30,039 nt of DNA from CAYMUL01 sp964393605 (lineage in GTDB: Bacteria > Bacteroidota > Ignavibacteria > Ignavibacteriales > Ignavibacteriaceae): positions 1 through 30,039 of the forward strand of contig CAYMUL010000039.1 of NCBI GenBank assembly GCA_964393605.1, in the 5' to 3' direction. Shown here one piece after another: positions 16,111 through 24,925 of the stretch. The notes beneath the pieces were generated by a model. It saw only the letters and a list, made by a program, of their open reading frames with translations. It made no database searches and had not been told where the DNA came from. The translations under genes and the position numbers were made by a program. Each line of letters opens with the position of its first letter. The stretch's first letter is position 1.

Positions 16111-16281
16111 ATTATTGCAACTCACCATCTCACAAAAAGTATATCTTTAGAGATTGTAGTTTCATTTCTCCAATCCATCGAACCGCTGAACTCGATTGTC
16201 AATTAATAATTGCTTGAGCCGAGTACAAATGGTTGACGGTTATTTACGTTGAAGAGAATCGATGAGTTTTACAAAATATTT

Positions 16282-16998
16282 TTACAAACTTAGTTTATCT
16301 TTAAACTTAATCGATTGCCTTCTTGAAACTTCAATCTTCTGTCCCCCCTTCAATCTCACAAGCAACCCGCCGTTGAGCCAGGGTTCAATATTATCAATCC
16401 ATTTAAGATTGACGATATGCTTTCTGTTAGCACGGAAGAAAGTGCGGTCATCTAATCTATCGTCAAGATAATTTAGAGTTTTGAGGATTAAGGGTTTATG
16501 ATCTTGAAAGAAAACGCGAACATAATTTCCTTCCGATTCAAACAGACGAACCTCTTCCAACCTGACGAACCAGCAGCGATCGCCATCTTTAACAAAAACT
16601 TGATCTTCTGCTTTTAGAATATCGGAGACTTGTAAAGTTTTTTCTTCATAGACTCTCTCCGTTACTCTTTTAATTGCTTCATCAAGGCGTTCCTGTTCGA
16701 TTGGTTTTAAAAGATAATCGAGTGCGTTGAACTCAAAAGCTTTGAGGGCGTACTCGTCATACGCAGTAGTAAAAATTACTTTCGGAACGGCATCGAGTTC
16801 TTCGAGCAATTCGAAACCGGTTTTCCCGGGCATTTGTATATCAAGAAAAATTAAATCCGGATGAAACTGATTAATTTTTTCAACAGCTTCATCGGCATTT
16901 GCGGCTTCGCCGACAATTTGAATATGTTTGTGAGGCGAGAGTAATCTCTTTAACTCATTGCGAGCTAAACGCTCATCGTCAATTATTAATGCTTTCAT
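16282..16998 (-). CDS. LytTR-family response regulator
   Basis: A 238-residue cytosolic transcription regulator. An N-terminal receiver domain (about 1-120) carries the acidic pair in LIIDDE, the phospho-acceptor Asp53 (LIFLDIQMPG), the Thr/Ser position in FTTAYDEYA and the conserved lysine in YLLKPIE. A LytTR DNA-binding domain fills about 135-236, with FLESEGNYVRVF-like and FFRANRKHIVNLKWI-like signatures. It starts within the stop of the kinase gene (ATGA overlap) with GGAAGGAA upstream, so the two are translationally coupled and form a two-component system. The target genes are not identifiable here; autoregulation or control of the nearby glycan region is only a guess. Confidence 0.95.
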   Translation of the reverse strand: MKALIIDDERLARNELKRLLSPHKHIQIVGEAANADEAVEKINQFHPDLIFLDIQMPGKTGFELLEELDAVPKVIFTTAYDEYALKAFEFNALDYLLKPIEQERLDEAIKRVTERVYEEKTLQVSDILKAEDQVFVKDGDRCWFVRLEEVRLFESEGNYVRVFFQDHKPLILKTLNYLDDRLDDRTFFRANRKHIVNLKWIDNIEPWLNGGLLVRLKGGQKIEVSRRQSIKFKDKLSL

Positions 16999-18056
16999 TG
17001 ATTCCTTCCTTTTAATGGTAAAATAATTTCTGCTAAAACTTCTCTGTTAAAATTTTTAATTTCGAATTGTGCGCGGTTGCCGTAAAGCAAATCCAATCTT
17101 TGCTTTGTATTTTTTATTCCATAACCTTTTGCGTTAAGAATTTCTTCTTCGGTTATTAAACCGGAATTGATCATCTGTAGTTTTAAATTTTCTTTTTCGA
17201 CAAAAGCTTTCACTTCAATTTTTCCGCCTGCGGGAATTTTGGAAACTCCATGTTTAATTCCGTTCTCTACAAGAGTTTGAATCATCATCGGCGGAATCTC
17301 CACTTTCTTTACTTCTTCTTCAACGCTTAGGAAATAATACAATCTTTCTTCATACCTAATTTTTTCAAGAGCGAGATAATCTGCAACCACTTTCATTTCC
17401 TCTTCGAGCGGAACGGTTTCGGTTAATTCAATTCGGAGAGAATATCTGAAAATATTTGAGAGATGGTTGATTGCAACTTTTGCTAGTTCAGGATTTTCCT
17501 CCACAAGCGCACGAATGCTGTTCAATGCATTGAACATGAAGTGTGGGTTCAACTGCGACTTCAAAGTTTTCAATTCGAAATCCTTCACTGCGGCTTCCCA
17601 AACTAATCTTTCAATTTCTGAACGTCTGTAATTTTCAAAATAGTGAAAGGAAAAATAGGCGAGTGTCCACCCCAGAAAAATTACCGTGAAGTGAAAAATA
17701 TTTGCAATCGGTGAAGCGATTTTGAATCGTGATAGTTCATACATCTGTGTTGTGAAGATTATCATGAAGAACATCGAGACTAAAACAAGACTAATAAAAA
17801 ATGAAGAGAAGAGGACACGCGGAAAAATCTCTTTTAATTGGAGATTGAGCCACTTTCTATTTTTTATTACACCGCGATAGATGTGTGTGAAAGCTACACT
17901 GCTTACAAATATAAAAATGAAAAGCAGAGCACGCTTCCAAAGAAAACCTTCGTAAATCAGATTTATGATATAAAGAAGAAGTACATATCCGCCCCAACCG
18001 AATAGTTGGAGACTCCAATATGTTCTTTCCCGATTCTTAAAAATATTATCAAACAT
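16995..18056 (-). CDS. LytS/YehU-type sensor histidine kinase
   Basis: Inner-membrane kinase of the His_kinase (PF06580) class, partner of the LytTR regulator that follows. Numbering includes a leading TTG codon at 18059; the likely start is the ATG at 18056, giving 353 residues. Four hydrophobic spans lie at about 17-38, 43-60, 82-104 and 120-140. The motif LKSQLNPHFMFNALNSI contains the phospho-acceptor histidine (about 172). The ATPase domain has MIQTLVENGIKHG and GYGIKNTKQRL. There is no large extracytoplasmic domain, so sensing is probably through the membrane segments. The end overlaps the regulator gene by four bases. Confidence 0.93.
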   Translation of the reverse strand: MFDNIFKNRERTYWSLQLFGWGGYVLLLYIINLIYEGFLWKRALLFIFIFVSSVAFTHIYRGVIKNRKWLNLQLKEIFPRVLFSSFFISLVLVSMFFMIIFTTQMYELSRFKIASPIANIFHFTVIFLGWTLAYFSFHYFENYRRSEIERLVWEAAVKDFELKTLKSQLNPHFMFNALNSIRALVEENPELAKVAINHLSNIFRYSLRIELTETVPLEEEMKVVADYLALEKIRYEERLYYFLSVEEEVKKVEIPPMMIQTLVENGIKHGVSKIPAGGKIEVKAFVEKENLKLQMINSGLITEEEILNAKGYGIKNTKQRLDLLYGNRAQFEIKNFNREVLAEIILPLKGRNQ

Positions 18057-18385
18057 CAATCAAAAAATAAGATTAAAAAACTTTTAACTAAGCGTTCAAA
18101 ATTTAGATGCACAGAGAACCGCTATTTGAAAATCATACAACAGCGGCAATATCGTGTGATGATTGGCGGAATTGACTGCATCAAAACTTGATGAACGGTT
18201 TATCTTTTTTCTTTCCGAACAGATTTTAACCGAAAATTTTGCCGCAAATTCTCCGACATCTGTTGTTCGGTTCAAATAGATTCGCTTCCGAAAATTTGAG
18301 CCGTTCTAAATTTATTCATTAAAACTTGATTTAATATTACTAAATTGCATTCAACAAAGAGTTTAATTTTGAAATAGAAAAAAGA
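18057..18385. other. Intergenic region between divergent kinase and glycan genes
   Basis: Gene-free stretch that must hold promoters for the leftward two-component system and the rightward glycan cluster. An interrupted inverted repeat, CCGAACAGAT at 18215-18224 with ATCTGTTGTTCGG at 18258-18270, and two near-identical copies of CCGAAAATTT (from 18230 and 18288) are visible. They could be regulator-binding sites, but nothing proves it. No convincing -35/-10 pair stands out. Confidence 0.45.
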
Positions 18386-19444
18386 GTGGAAAACCAAACA
18401 GAAAACACACAAACGCCGCACCCGAAACCTCACAAACCAAGGTTTCATTACAAAAGAAAATTTTATAATCGGCGCAAACCCGATCAGCAACAAAAGAAAG
18501 ATAATTTTCTAAAAGAAATAAAAAAATTATCGATTCTCGTTCCTCTTTATAATGAAGAAGAATCGCTTCGACCGCTGACAACACAGCTGAAAGATGTCCT
18601 TACAAAAATTCAAATCCCTTTTGAAGTTCTTTTTGTGGACGATGGCAGCAGCGATAAATCGCTACAAATAATCAAACAAATTTGCAGAGAAGATAACCAT
18701 TTTCGTTATCTCAGTTTTCAAAAGAATTACGGAAAATCTGCCGCGCTTCAGGTCGGGTTCAGAAACGTTAGAGGTGATGTTGTTATTACGATGGATGCCG
18801 ATTTGCAGGACGAACCGAACGAAATTCCAAACCTGCTAAATAAACTTGGCGAAGGATTCGATCTTGTTTCCGGCTGGAAGCGAAAGAGAAACGATCCTTT
18901 CGTTAAAAAATTTTCATCGCGCTTCTTCAATTTTGTTACACGCTTTTTTAGCGGAATAAAAATTCATGATTTCAACTGCGGCTTTAAAGCTTACAAAGTT
19001 GAAGTTATAAAAAATATAAATGTCTATGGCGAACTTCATCGCTACATTCCCGTCCTTGCGGATTGGGGTGGTTATTCCGTTTCGGAAGTTGCAGTTCGGC
19101 ACAACAAAAGACAATACGGAAAAACGAAGTTCGGAATCTCCCGCTTCTTCAAAGGATTTGTAGACCTTCTCACCGTTGTATTTATAACGAGGTATATCAA
19201 GCGTCCGATGCACTTATTCGGATTTCTTGGTGCGGCATCTTTTCTCATCGGCTTCGTTGTGAACGGTTACCTTTCGTATGAATGGTACTTTGAACAACAA
19301 CCTTTGAGCAACAGACCGATGTTATTTCTTGGAATACTTTTAATAATTCTCGGTGTACAATTCTTTTCAGTCGGTTTGCTCGGCGAGATGATGGTGCACA
19401 ACTTCCAAAATGAAAATGAATATACTATCAAAGAAAAACTTTAG
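18386..19444 (+). CDS. GT2 glycosyltransferase, polyprenyl-phosphate type (GtrB/CsbB-like)
   Basis: Membrane-bound glycosyltransferase predicted to load a sugar onto undecaprenyl phosphate. After a basic, disordered leader (about 1-45) the GT-A domain shows LSILVPLYNEEESL (about 48), LFVDDGSSDKSL (about 82) and TMDADLQDEPNEIP (about 135), with the DAD metal site. Two C-terminal hydrophobic spans (about 275-297 and 311-335) match GtrB, CsbB and ArnC-like enzymes. Only a GTG at 18386 can start the protein: the frame has no ATG before residue 135 and is closed by a stop 45 bases upstream. A methyltransferase and a YfhO protein follow at short spacing. The sugar donor is not readable. Confidence 0.9.
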   Translation: MENQTENTQTPHPKPHKPRFHYKRKFYNRRKPDQQQKKDNFLKEIKKLSILVPLYNEEESLRPLTTQLKDVLTKIQIPFEVLFVDDGSSDKSLQIIKQICREDNHFRYLSFQKNYGKSAALQVGFRNVRGDVVITMDADLQDEPNEIPNLLNKLGEGFDLVSGWKRKRNDPFVKKFSSRFFNFVTRFFSGIKIHDFNCGFKAYKVEVIKNINVYGELHRYIPVLADWGGYSVSEVAVRHNKRQYGKTKFGISRFFKGFVDLLTVVFITRYIKRPMHLFGFLGAASFLIGFVVNGYLSYEWYFEQQPLSNRPMLFLGILLIILGVQFFSVGLLGEMMVHNFQNENEYTIKEKL

Positions 19445-19473
19445 TTATAAATTTCGGATATAATTTTAGTTCG

Positions 19474-20283
19474 ATGCATTACGATCCGATAAAAGATATT
19501 TTTGCCGCAGTAATTAAAAAGTTTCCTTCCACAAGAATTCTTTTTTATAAAACTCTTGATTTAATGTTCCTTCGTTCATGGTTTGTGAGAAGAGAATTGA
19601 AAGAACTGCGAATGAATTTCCGCGATAAAAAAATTAAAATATTAGATGCCGGCGCAGGTTACGGGCAGTACACTTATTTCATGAACAAGCATCTTCAACC
19701 AAATGAAATTTTGGCGGTTGACGTAAAAGAAAAGTGGATTAACGACTTAAAAAATTTTTATAAAGCAAAGAAAATTGGTTCCGTCTCTTTTGCGGTTGAA
19801 GATTTAACTAAAATAAATTATGAAAAACAATTCGATTTGATTCTCTGTGTGGATGTAATGGAACATATCGAAGACGATTGCAAAGTATTCGAAAATTTTT
19901 TCCGCGCTTTGAAAAATCCGGGAATTTTATTACTCAATAGCCCCTCAACCTATGGCGGCAGCGATGTTCATGACGAGAATACCGAAAGCTTCATTTCCGA
20001 ACATGCGCGCGACGGCTATTCGCACCAAGACCTTTCTGAGAAACTTTCTAATGAAGGATTTGTGATTCTTCAGCATAAATACACTTACGGATTTTGGGGT
20101 GATTTATCCTGGCGGCTCGGAATTAAATACCCGATGATGCTTCTTAATTTATCTAAATTATTTTTTCTGATTCTTCCCTTCTATTATTTAATTACATTCC
20201 CATTCACTTTGTTGATGATGTATATTGATTTTAAATCAGAAAACAAAATCGGCGCGGGTATAAATTTAACTGCTCAGAGATAA
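19474..20283 (+). CDS. Class I SAM-dependent methyltransferase with C-terminal membrane segment
   Basis: A 269-residue methyltransferase. The SAM-binding motif I is ILDAGAGYGQYT (about 55-66); motif II includes LAVDVKEKW and the motif IV region is DLILCVDVMEHIEDD, all typical of the UbiE/UbiG-like fold. The C-terminus (about 220-250) is strongly hydrophobic (LSKLFFLILPFYYLITFPF), so the enzyme is probably membrane-associated, perhaps working on a lipid-linked substrate. It sits 29 bases after the GT2 gene and 10 bases before the YfhO gene. The acceptor is unknown. Confidence 0.88.
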   Translation: MHYDPIKDIFAAVIKKFPSTRILFYKTLDLMFLRSWFVRRELKELRMNFRDKKIKILDAGAGYGQYTYFMNKHLQPNEILAVDVKEKWINDLKNFYKAKKIGSVSFAVEDLTKINYEKQFDLILCVDVMEHIEDDCKVFENFFRALKNPGILLLNSPSTYGGSDVHDENTESFISEHARDGYSHQDLSEKLSNEGFVILQHKYTYGFWGDLSWRLGIKYPMMLLNLSKLFFLILPFYYLITFPFTLLMMYIDFKSENKIGAGINLTAQR

Positions 20284-20293
20284 CGGAGTTTTA

Positions 20294-22846
20294 ATGACCA
20301 AACAAAAGAAAACGAAAATTACCAAAGGTGAACCGCAAGGATTTTTCGCTACGTTTCAATTATCAAATCTGATTGCAGATAAGTATCATGCATTAGTAGC
20401 GATTGCGATTGTTCTAATTTTATTTTTAATTTTTCTCAATCCGCTTTACTTCGGCGATAAATCTTTTCAGTCGGGAGATATCGTCGCTTCGGAAGCAATG
20501 AAACCATATCTTGAAAAAGATCGCGATGGTTTTTCGTTGTGGAATCCCTACATCTTTTTCGGAATGCCCTCTTATGCAATTGCAACCGAAACACCATGGT
20601 TCAATTTAATTGCCGTCATCATCACTCAAGTGAGAAATGTATTCACCGCTTTCTTTTCCAATGATTATGCGAAGTGGAGTTTCTATTTAATTCTGTTGGG
20701 AATTACAACCTTCTTTTACATGCGCGACTTAACAAAGAATACACTCGTTAGTTTGTTCACAGGCGTTGCAACCGCATTCAGCACGGGTTTGATTGTGTTT
20801 CTGTTTATAGGACACGTTACAAAATTAACTTCGCTTTGCATGTATCCTATTTTGTTCATGATGCTTTTCAGATTTCAAAGACAAATTAAACTGCTCGACT
20901 TTTTAATATTAGCTTTTGTGATGCAACTACTGATTCAGGGTTTTCACGTACAAATAATTTTTTATACTCTTTTTGCAGTTGGAATTTATTACGGTTACTT
21001 CATCATTCGTTCAATTACAAAAAAACTTGTCGAAGAAAGAAAGCAATTATTCAAATCAATCGCCGCCTTTTCAGGTGCGGTTGCAATCGCACTCCTAATT
21101 CAAGCCGATAGCTTTTCGCAGATTTATGAATACACCGATTACTCGACGCGCGGTACAAAAAGTATCACTGAATTATCGGCTACAACAAGTCCTGAAAAAT
21201 CAGAATCGGAATATTATGAATACCACACCGGCTGGTCGTTCTCACCCGAAGAAGTTATGACTTTTATCGTTCCTTCATTTTACGGATTTGGAAAAACAGT
21301 GTACAAAGGCGAACTTTCAAATAATCAGGAAGTTGAAGTGAACACATATTTCGGGCAAATGCCTTTTGTCGATGTTGCGATGTACATGGGCGTAATCGTT
21401 TTCTTCCTCGCGCTATTTGCTGTTGCAACAAGATGGAAAGAACCGATTGTTCAATTCTTAACAATCCTATCCGCGCTCGCGCTAATAATTTCTTTCGGAA
21501 AAAATTTTCCGATGCTTTTCGATCTCCTTTTTTATTATCTCCCTTACTTCGATAAGTTCAGAGTTCCGTCCATGATACTTGTTCTTGTGCAAATGACTCT
21601 ACCTATCCTCGCCGGATTTGGTTTGATGAAAATTATTTCTTTAAAGAATGAACATGACAATCGTGCAAAAAATATTTTGAAGTACTCTGCATTTGCATTT
21701 ACGGGATTATTCGTACTTTCACTTTTGCTCGCTTCGCCAATAACAGATTGGTTTGCAACACGGGTTAAGGACTACGCCGGTTCAATTGCATCGAATCAAA
21801 ATTTATCGCAACAGTTTCAAGCACTTGCTCCTTTCATTTCAGAAATGTTTCATGGCGACCTTCTCGTTGCAATGTTTTTATGCACGGCGGCTTTTTGGCT
21901 TGGTAATTTTTATGTAAATAAAAAAATCAGCGCAGATTTTTTTGTTGTGCTAATTGTTGCTTTAACTCTTTTTGACCTTTGGAGAATTAACACCCGCGGC
22001 GCGAGCTACGTTGATAAACCCGATACCGATGCAACTTTTGTTCAACCCGATTACATTACTTTTATTAAAGAACAGAAGAATGATTTGCCATTCAGAATGT
22101 TGAACTTAAAACAAGATCGTTCGCTCGGTTCTTTCTCTAACAATTCAGATTTTCACGCATACTTTTTGGTAGAAGATTTTCATGGCTACTCGGCAATCAA
22201 ACCGCGTGCGTATCAAGATTTTATGGATGTGATTGGACCATTCAATGAAACGCTTTGGAAACTCGGTAACGTTAGATATTTAGTATTCGAAAAACCGATT
22301 GCTGTTCCCGGTTTAACAAATATTTTTACGAGTGATAAATCGACTGTGTATGAATTTAATAATTATCATCCTCGTGTATTTTTTGTCGATGCAGTTGAAA
22401 AGAAAAATAATCTCAATGCGCTGAATGAGATAAAAGCAAATACATTCGAACCAAAAGCAAAAGCATTTGTGCATGACGAAAATTTGCAGGTTGAGAAAAC
22501 GGATAGCACTGCGAGTGTTTCAATAAAAAATAATTTTGAAGACAGAATCACCGTCGAAGTAAATGCGAGCGGAAATAATTTTCTTTTCTTCTCAACAACT
22601 TATCAACCGAAAGGATGGAAAGCCACAATTGACGGGGCTGAAACGAAGATTCATCGCACAAATCATGCATTTATGGGAATTGTCGTTCCCAAAGGAAAAC
22701 ATACGATAGAGTTTTATTATCTCCCCGATAGTTGGGTTCTCTCAAAATATATTTCGCTTGTGTTAAGTACTTTTGTCGTCGGCGGAATTTTGATTTTGTT
22801 GGTTATGAAAAATTTCAAGAGAAAAGAAAAATCCGCACAAGTATGA
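20294..22846 (+). CDS. YfhO-family multi-spanning membrane protein (GT-C-like)
   Basis: An 850-residue protein with about a dozen hydrophobic spans in the first 560 residues and another near the C-terminus (about 820-840). The first external loop carries YFGDKSFQSGD and the family-typical SLWNPYIFFGMPSYA. The C-terminal soluble part contains FLFFSTTYQPKGWKATIDG and VPKGKHTIEFYYLP, also typical of YfhO. Family knowledge: YfhO in Firmicutes transfers a sugar from a CsbB-made lipid carrier to surface polymers. Here a CsbB-like GT2 lies two genes upstream, supporting the same division of labour. GGAG precedes the ATG by five bases. Its stop overlaps the next start (ATGA). Confidence 0.9.
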   Translation: MTKQKKTKITKGEPQGFFATFQLSNLIADKYHALVAIAIVLILFLIFLNPLYFGDKSFQSGDIVASEAMKPYLEKDRDGFSLWNPYIFFGMPSYAIATETPWFNLIAVIITQVRNVFTAFFSNDYAKWSFYLILLGITTFFYMRDLTKNTLVSLFTGVATAFSTGLIVFLFIGHVTKLTSLCMYPILFMMLFRFQRQIKLLDFLILAFVMQLLIQGFHVQIIFYTLFAVGIYYGYFIIRSITKKLVEERKQLFKSIAAFSGAVAIALLIQADSFSQIYEYTDYSTRGTKSITELSATTSPEKSESEYYEYHTGWSFSPEEVMTFIVPSFYGFGKTVYKGELSNNQEVEVNTYFGQMPFVDVAMYMGVIVFFLALFAVATRWKEPIVQFLTILSALALIISFGKNFPMLFDLLFYYLPYFDKFRVPSMILVLVQMTLPILAGFGLMKIISLKNEHDNRAKNILKYSAFAFTGLFVLSLLLASPITDWFATRVKDYAGSIASNQNLSQQFQALAPFISEMFHGDLLVAMFLCTAAFWLGNFYVNKKISADFFVVLIVALTLFDLWRINTRGASYVDKPDTDATFVQPDYITFIKEQKNDLPFRMLNLKQDRSLGSFSNNSDFHAYFLVEDFHGYSAIKPRAYQDFMDVIGPFNETLWKLGNVRYLVFEKPIAVPGLTNIFTSDKSTVYEFNNYHPRVFFVDAVEKKNNLNALNEIKANTFEPKAKAFVHDENLQVEKTDSTASVSIKNNFEDRITVEVNASGNNFLFFSTTYQPKGWKATIDGAETKIHRTNHAFMGIVVPKGKHTIEFYYLPDSWVLSKYISLVLSTFVVGGILILLVMKNFKRKEKSAQV

Positions 22847-23571
22847 AACTAACTTCAAAACTTTTTTTCATCCGAAAGATTAAAGCACTTTTTTTAAAAT
22901 GGAATCTTCATCTAATCTTTCATCCTTTCTTTTCCTTTTTTATAAACCTCGCTTATCTCTCGAAACTTTCGAAGTGGCGGAAAGAAAATGCGCCGCTTCC
23001 GTTCGATGATTTCTACAACTCAAATGTGAATTACAACGATAGATTTTTTTTGCACGAACATGTTTTCAATTCCGAAAATCTTTCTGCGCCGATAAATTAT
23101 TTTGAGTTCGGCGTTGCAGAAGGAGATTCTTTCAAATGGTGGGCGAAAAAAAATAGTAATCCCGATTCCCGTTTTTACGGCTTCGATACTTTCTCCGGCT
23201 TGCCCGAAGATTTCGGCGTGATGAAAAAAAATGATTACGATACGAAGGGAAATTATCCGCAAGTCAATGATTCTCGCTGCAGTTTTCATGCGGGATTGTT
23301 TCAAAATTCACTTCCGAATTTTTTAAAAGATTTTCAATTCGATAAGAGAACAGTTCTTCATCTTGATGCAGATCTTTATTCATCAACTCTTTTTTTATTG
23401 ACGATTCTCTATCCGCATTTCAAAAAAGAGGATATAATTATTTTTGATGAGTTCGGAGTTCCGACTCATGAGTTTAAAGCATTCACGGATTTTCTTTCTG
23501 CTTATCCGTTTAAGTTTAAGTACATCGGCGCTGTGAATAACTATTTGCAAGTTGCCATTAAAATCATATGA
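22843..23571 (+). CDS. TylF/MycF-family methyltransferase
   Basis: A 242-residue class I methyltransferase. The start is the ATG overlapping the YfhO stop (ATGA); an upstream in-frame start would run deep into the YfhO gene. Motif I is YFEFGVAEGDSFKWW (about 86-100), followed by FYGFDTFSGLPEDFG and LHLDADLYSSTLFLL (about 170-184), where the Asp pair should bind the metal as in TylF and MycF sugar O-methyltransferases. IIFDEFG comes next. This predicts methylation of a sugar hydroxyl, fitting the glycan context. The first 45 residues are basic and hydrophobic and may associate with the membrane. Confidence 0.88.
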   Translation: MKLTSKLFFIRKIKALFLKWNLHLIFHPFFSFFINLAYLSKLSKWRKENAPLPFDDFYNSNVNYNDRFFLHEHVFNSENLSAPINYFEFGVAEGDSFKWWAKKNSNPDSRFYGFDTFSGLPEDFGVMKKNDYDTKGNYPQVNDSRCSFHAGLFQNSLPNFLKDFQFDKRTVLHLDADLYSSTLFLLTILYPHFKKEDIIIFDEFGVPTHEFKAFTDFLSAYPFKFKYIGAVNNYLQVAIKII

Positions 23572-23604
23572 ACAAAATTTGAAATTCACAATTCAATTTT
23601 ATAA

Positions 23605-24924
23605 TTGTCAACAAACACAAAAATAAATTTCGGTTCGGATGCATTCAAAAAATATTTAGCAAATACAGGATGGCTATTTTTTGAAAGAGTTTTCCGATTG
23701 GCAATAAACTTTGCAATCGGAATTTATATCGTTCGTTATTTAGGTCCGAATGATTTTGGTTCTCTCAGTTACGCTGTAAGTTTTGTCGGATTGTTTTCCA
23801 CACTTGCCGCGTTGGGGCTTGATAATATTGTGGTGCGCGAGCTTGTGCAATCCCCCGATAAGCGTGATGAACTACTCGGCTCTGTTTTTATTTTGCGACT
23901 TCTCGGCGCGGTTCTTTTGATGTTGATATTAGTTTTTTCAGTCATCGTTTTGAATGAAGATTCCGTTACTACCGCGATGATTCTAATTATCGGAACGGCT
24001 TCAATCTTCCAAATTTTCGGGACAATTGATTTTTACTTCCAGGCAAAAGTGCTTTCAAAATTTTCTGTGTATGTTCAATTCACTTCGCTTGTAATCGCAT
24101 CAGCAATAAAAATATTTTTGATATTGAATAATTATTCGCTAATCGCATTTGCAATAATTATAACGATAGAAAGTTTTTTACTCGCAACGGGATTCATTCT
24201 TGTCTATAAAAAAAATAAACTGAAAATTACATCGTGGCGTTTCAAAAAATCTTTGGCGATGAATTTGCTGCGCGATTCATGGCCTCTGATCCTTTCAGGA
24301 TTGGTGATAGCTGTGTATGTAAAAATTGATCAGGTGATGATAAAGAACATGATGAATGAATCTGAAGTTGGATATTACGCAGCGGCAGTGCGGATTGCGG
24401 AAGCTTGGTTTTTTGTTCCAATGGCTATAACAAATTCCCTTTTTCCTGCAATCGTGAATGCAAAAAAAATGAGTGAAGAATTGTATCACAGCCGCCTAAA
24501 AAAACTTTATGACATACTTGCCTGGATTTCAATTGTGATTGCGATTCCGGTAACTTTATTTTCAAATGATTTGATTCAAATTTTGTTCGGTGCAGAATTT
24601 TCCAATTCTTCTCCGGTTTTAACTATTTATATTTGGGCTGGAATTCCGACGTTTTTAGGAGTTGCAAGCAGTCAATATCTGATTTCAGAGAATTTAACCA
24701 AACTTTCTTTTTATCGAACATTTTTCGGGATGATATTCAACATAATTTTAAATTTTATTTTAATTCCTATTTATGGAATCGTTGGTGCCGCACTCGCAAC
24801 ACTTGTTAGTTATACACTTGCTGCATTCTCTCTTGCATTTTTTAAGCCAACGCGCAGCCAGTTTGTTCTAATGATTAGAGCAGTGTTTTTTATAGATGTG
24901 ACTCGTTTCATTAAGGAGAAATAG
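23605..24924 (+). CDS. Wzx-like polysaccharide flippase
   Basis: Inner-membrane flippase of the oligosaccharidyl-lipid (MOP) superfamily; such proteins move undecaprenyl-linked glycan across the membrane. The 439 residues have about twelve hydrophobic spans, and the N-terminus shows the family pattern GWLFFERVFRLAINFAIGI then YIVRYLGPNDFGSLSYA. Only a TTG at 23605 gives a full-length protein; no in-frame ATG lies nearby and no Shine-Dalgarno sequence is visible. It starts 33 bases after the TylF-like gene and is followed after one base by another methyltransferase gene. It is a little shorter than many Wzx proteins, but both ends look complete. Confidence 0.9.
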   Translation: MSTNTKINFGSDAFKKYLANTGWLFFERVFRLAINFAIGIYIVRYLGPNDFGSLSYAVSFVGLFSTLAALGLDNIVVRELVQSPDKRDELLGSVFILRLLGAVLLMLILVFSVIVLNEDSVTTAMILIIGTASIFQIFGTIDFYFQAKVLSKFSVYVQFTSLVIASAIKIFLILNNYSLIAFAIIITIESFLLATGFILVYKKNKLKITSWRFKKSLAMNLLRDSWPLILSGLVIAVYVKIDQVMIKNMMNESEVGYYAAAVRIAEAWFFVPMAITNSLFPAIVNAKKMSEELYHSRLKKLYDILAWISIVIAIPVTLFSNDLIQILFGAEFSNSSPVLTIYIWAGIPTFLGVASSQYLISENLTKLSFYRTFFGMIFNIILNFILIPIYGIVGAALATLVSYTLAAFSLAFFKPTRSQFVLMIRAVFFIDVTRFIKEK

Positions 24925-24925
24925 A

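Noticed and set aside
15912..16112. Minus-strand frame rich in Lys, Cys and Ser (MSKCKCKSKGKCKMKSK)
   Set aside because: It is a translation of the CTTACN hexamer tract and then runs antisense through the small membrane protein gene. It has no ribosome site or homologous feature.
16187..16225. CAATTAATAATTG palindrome downstream of the LytTR regulator as a terminator
   Set aside because: The stem is six A/T-rich pairs on a single-base loop and no T-tract follows, so it cannot be supported as a terminator.
22732..22842. Earlier start for the TylF-like methyltransferase inside the YfhO gene
   Set aside because: It would overlap YfhO by 115 bases and add residues that only mirror YfhO codons in another frame. 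The ATGA overlap at 22843 gives the natural start.
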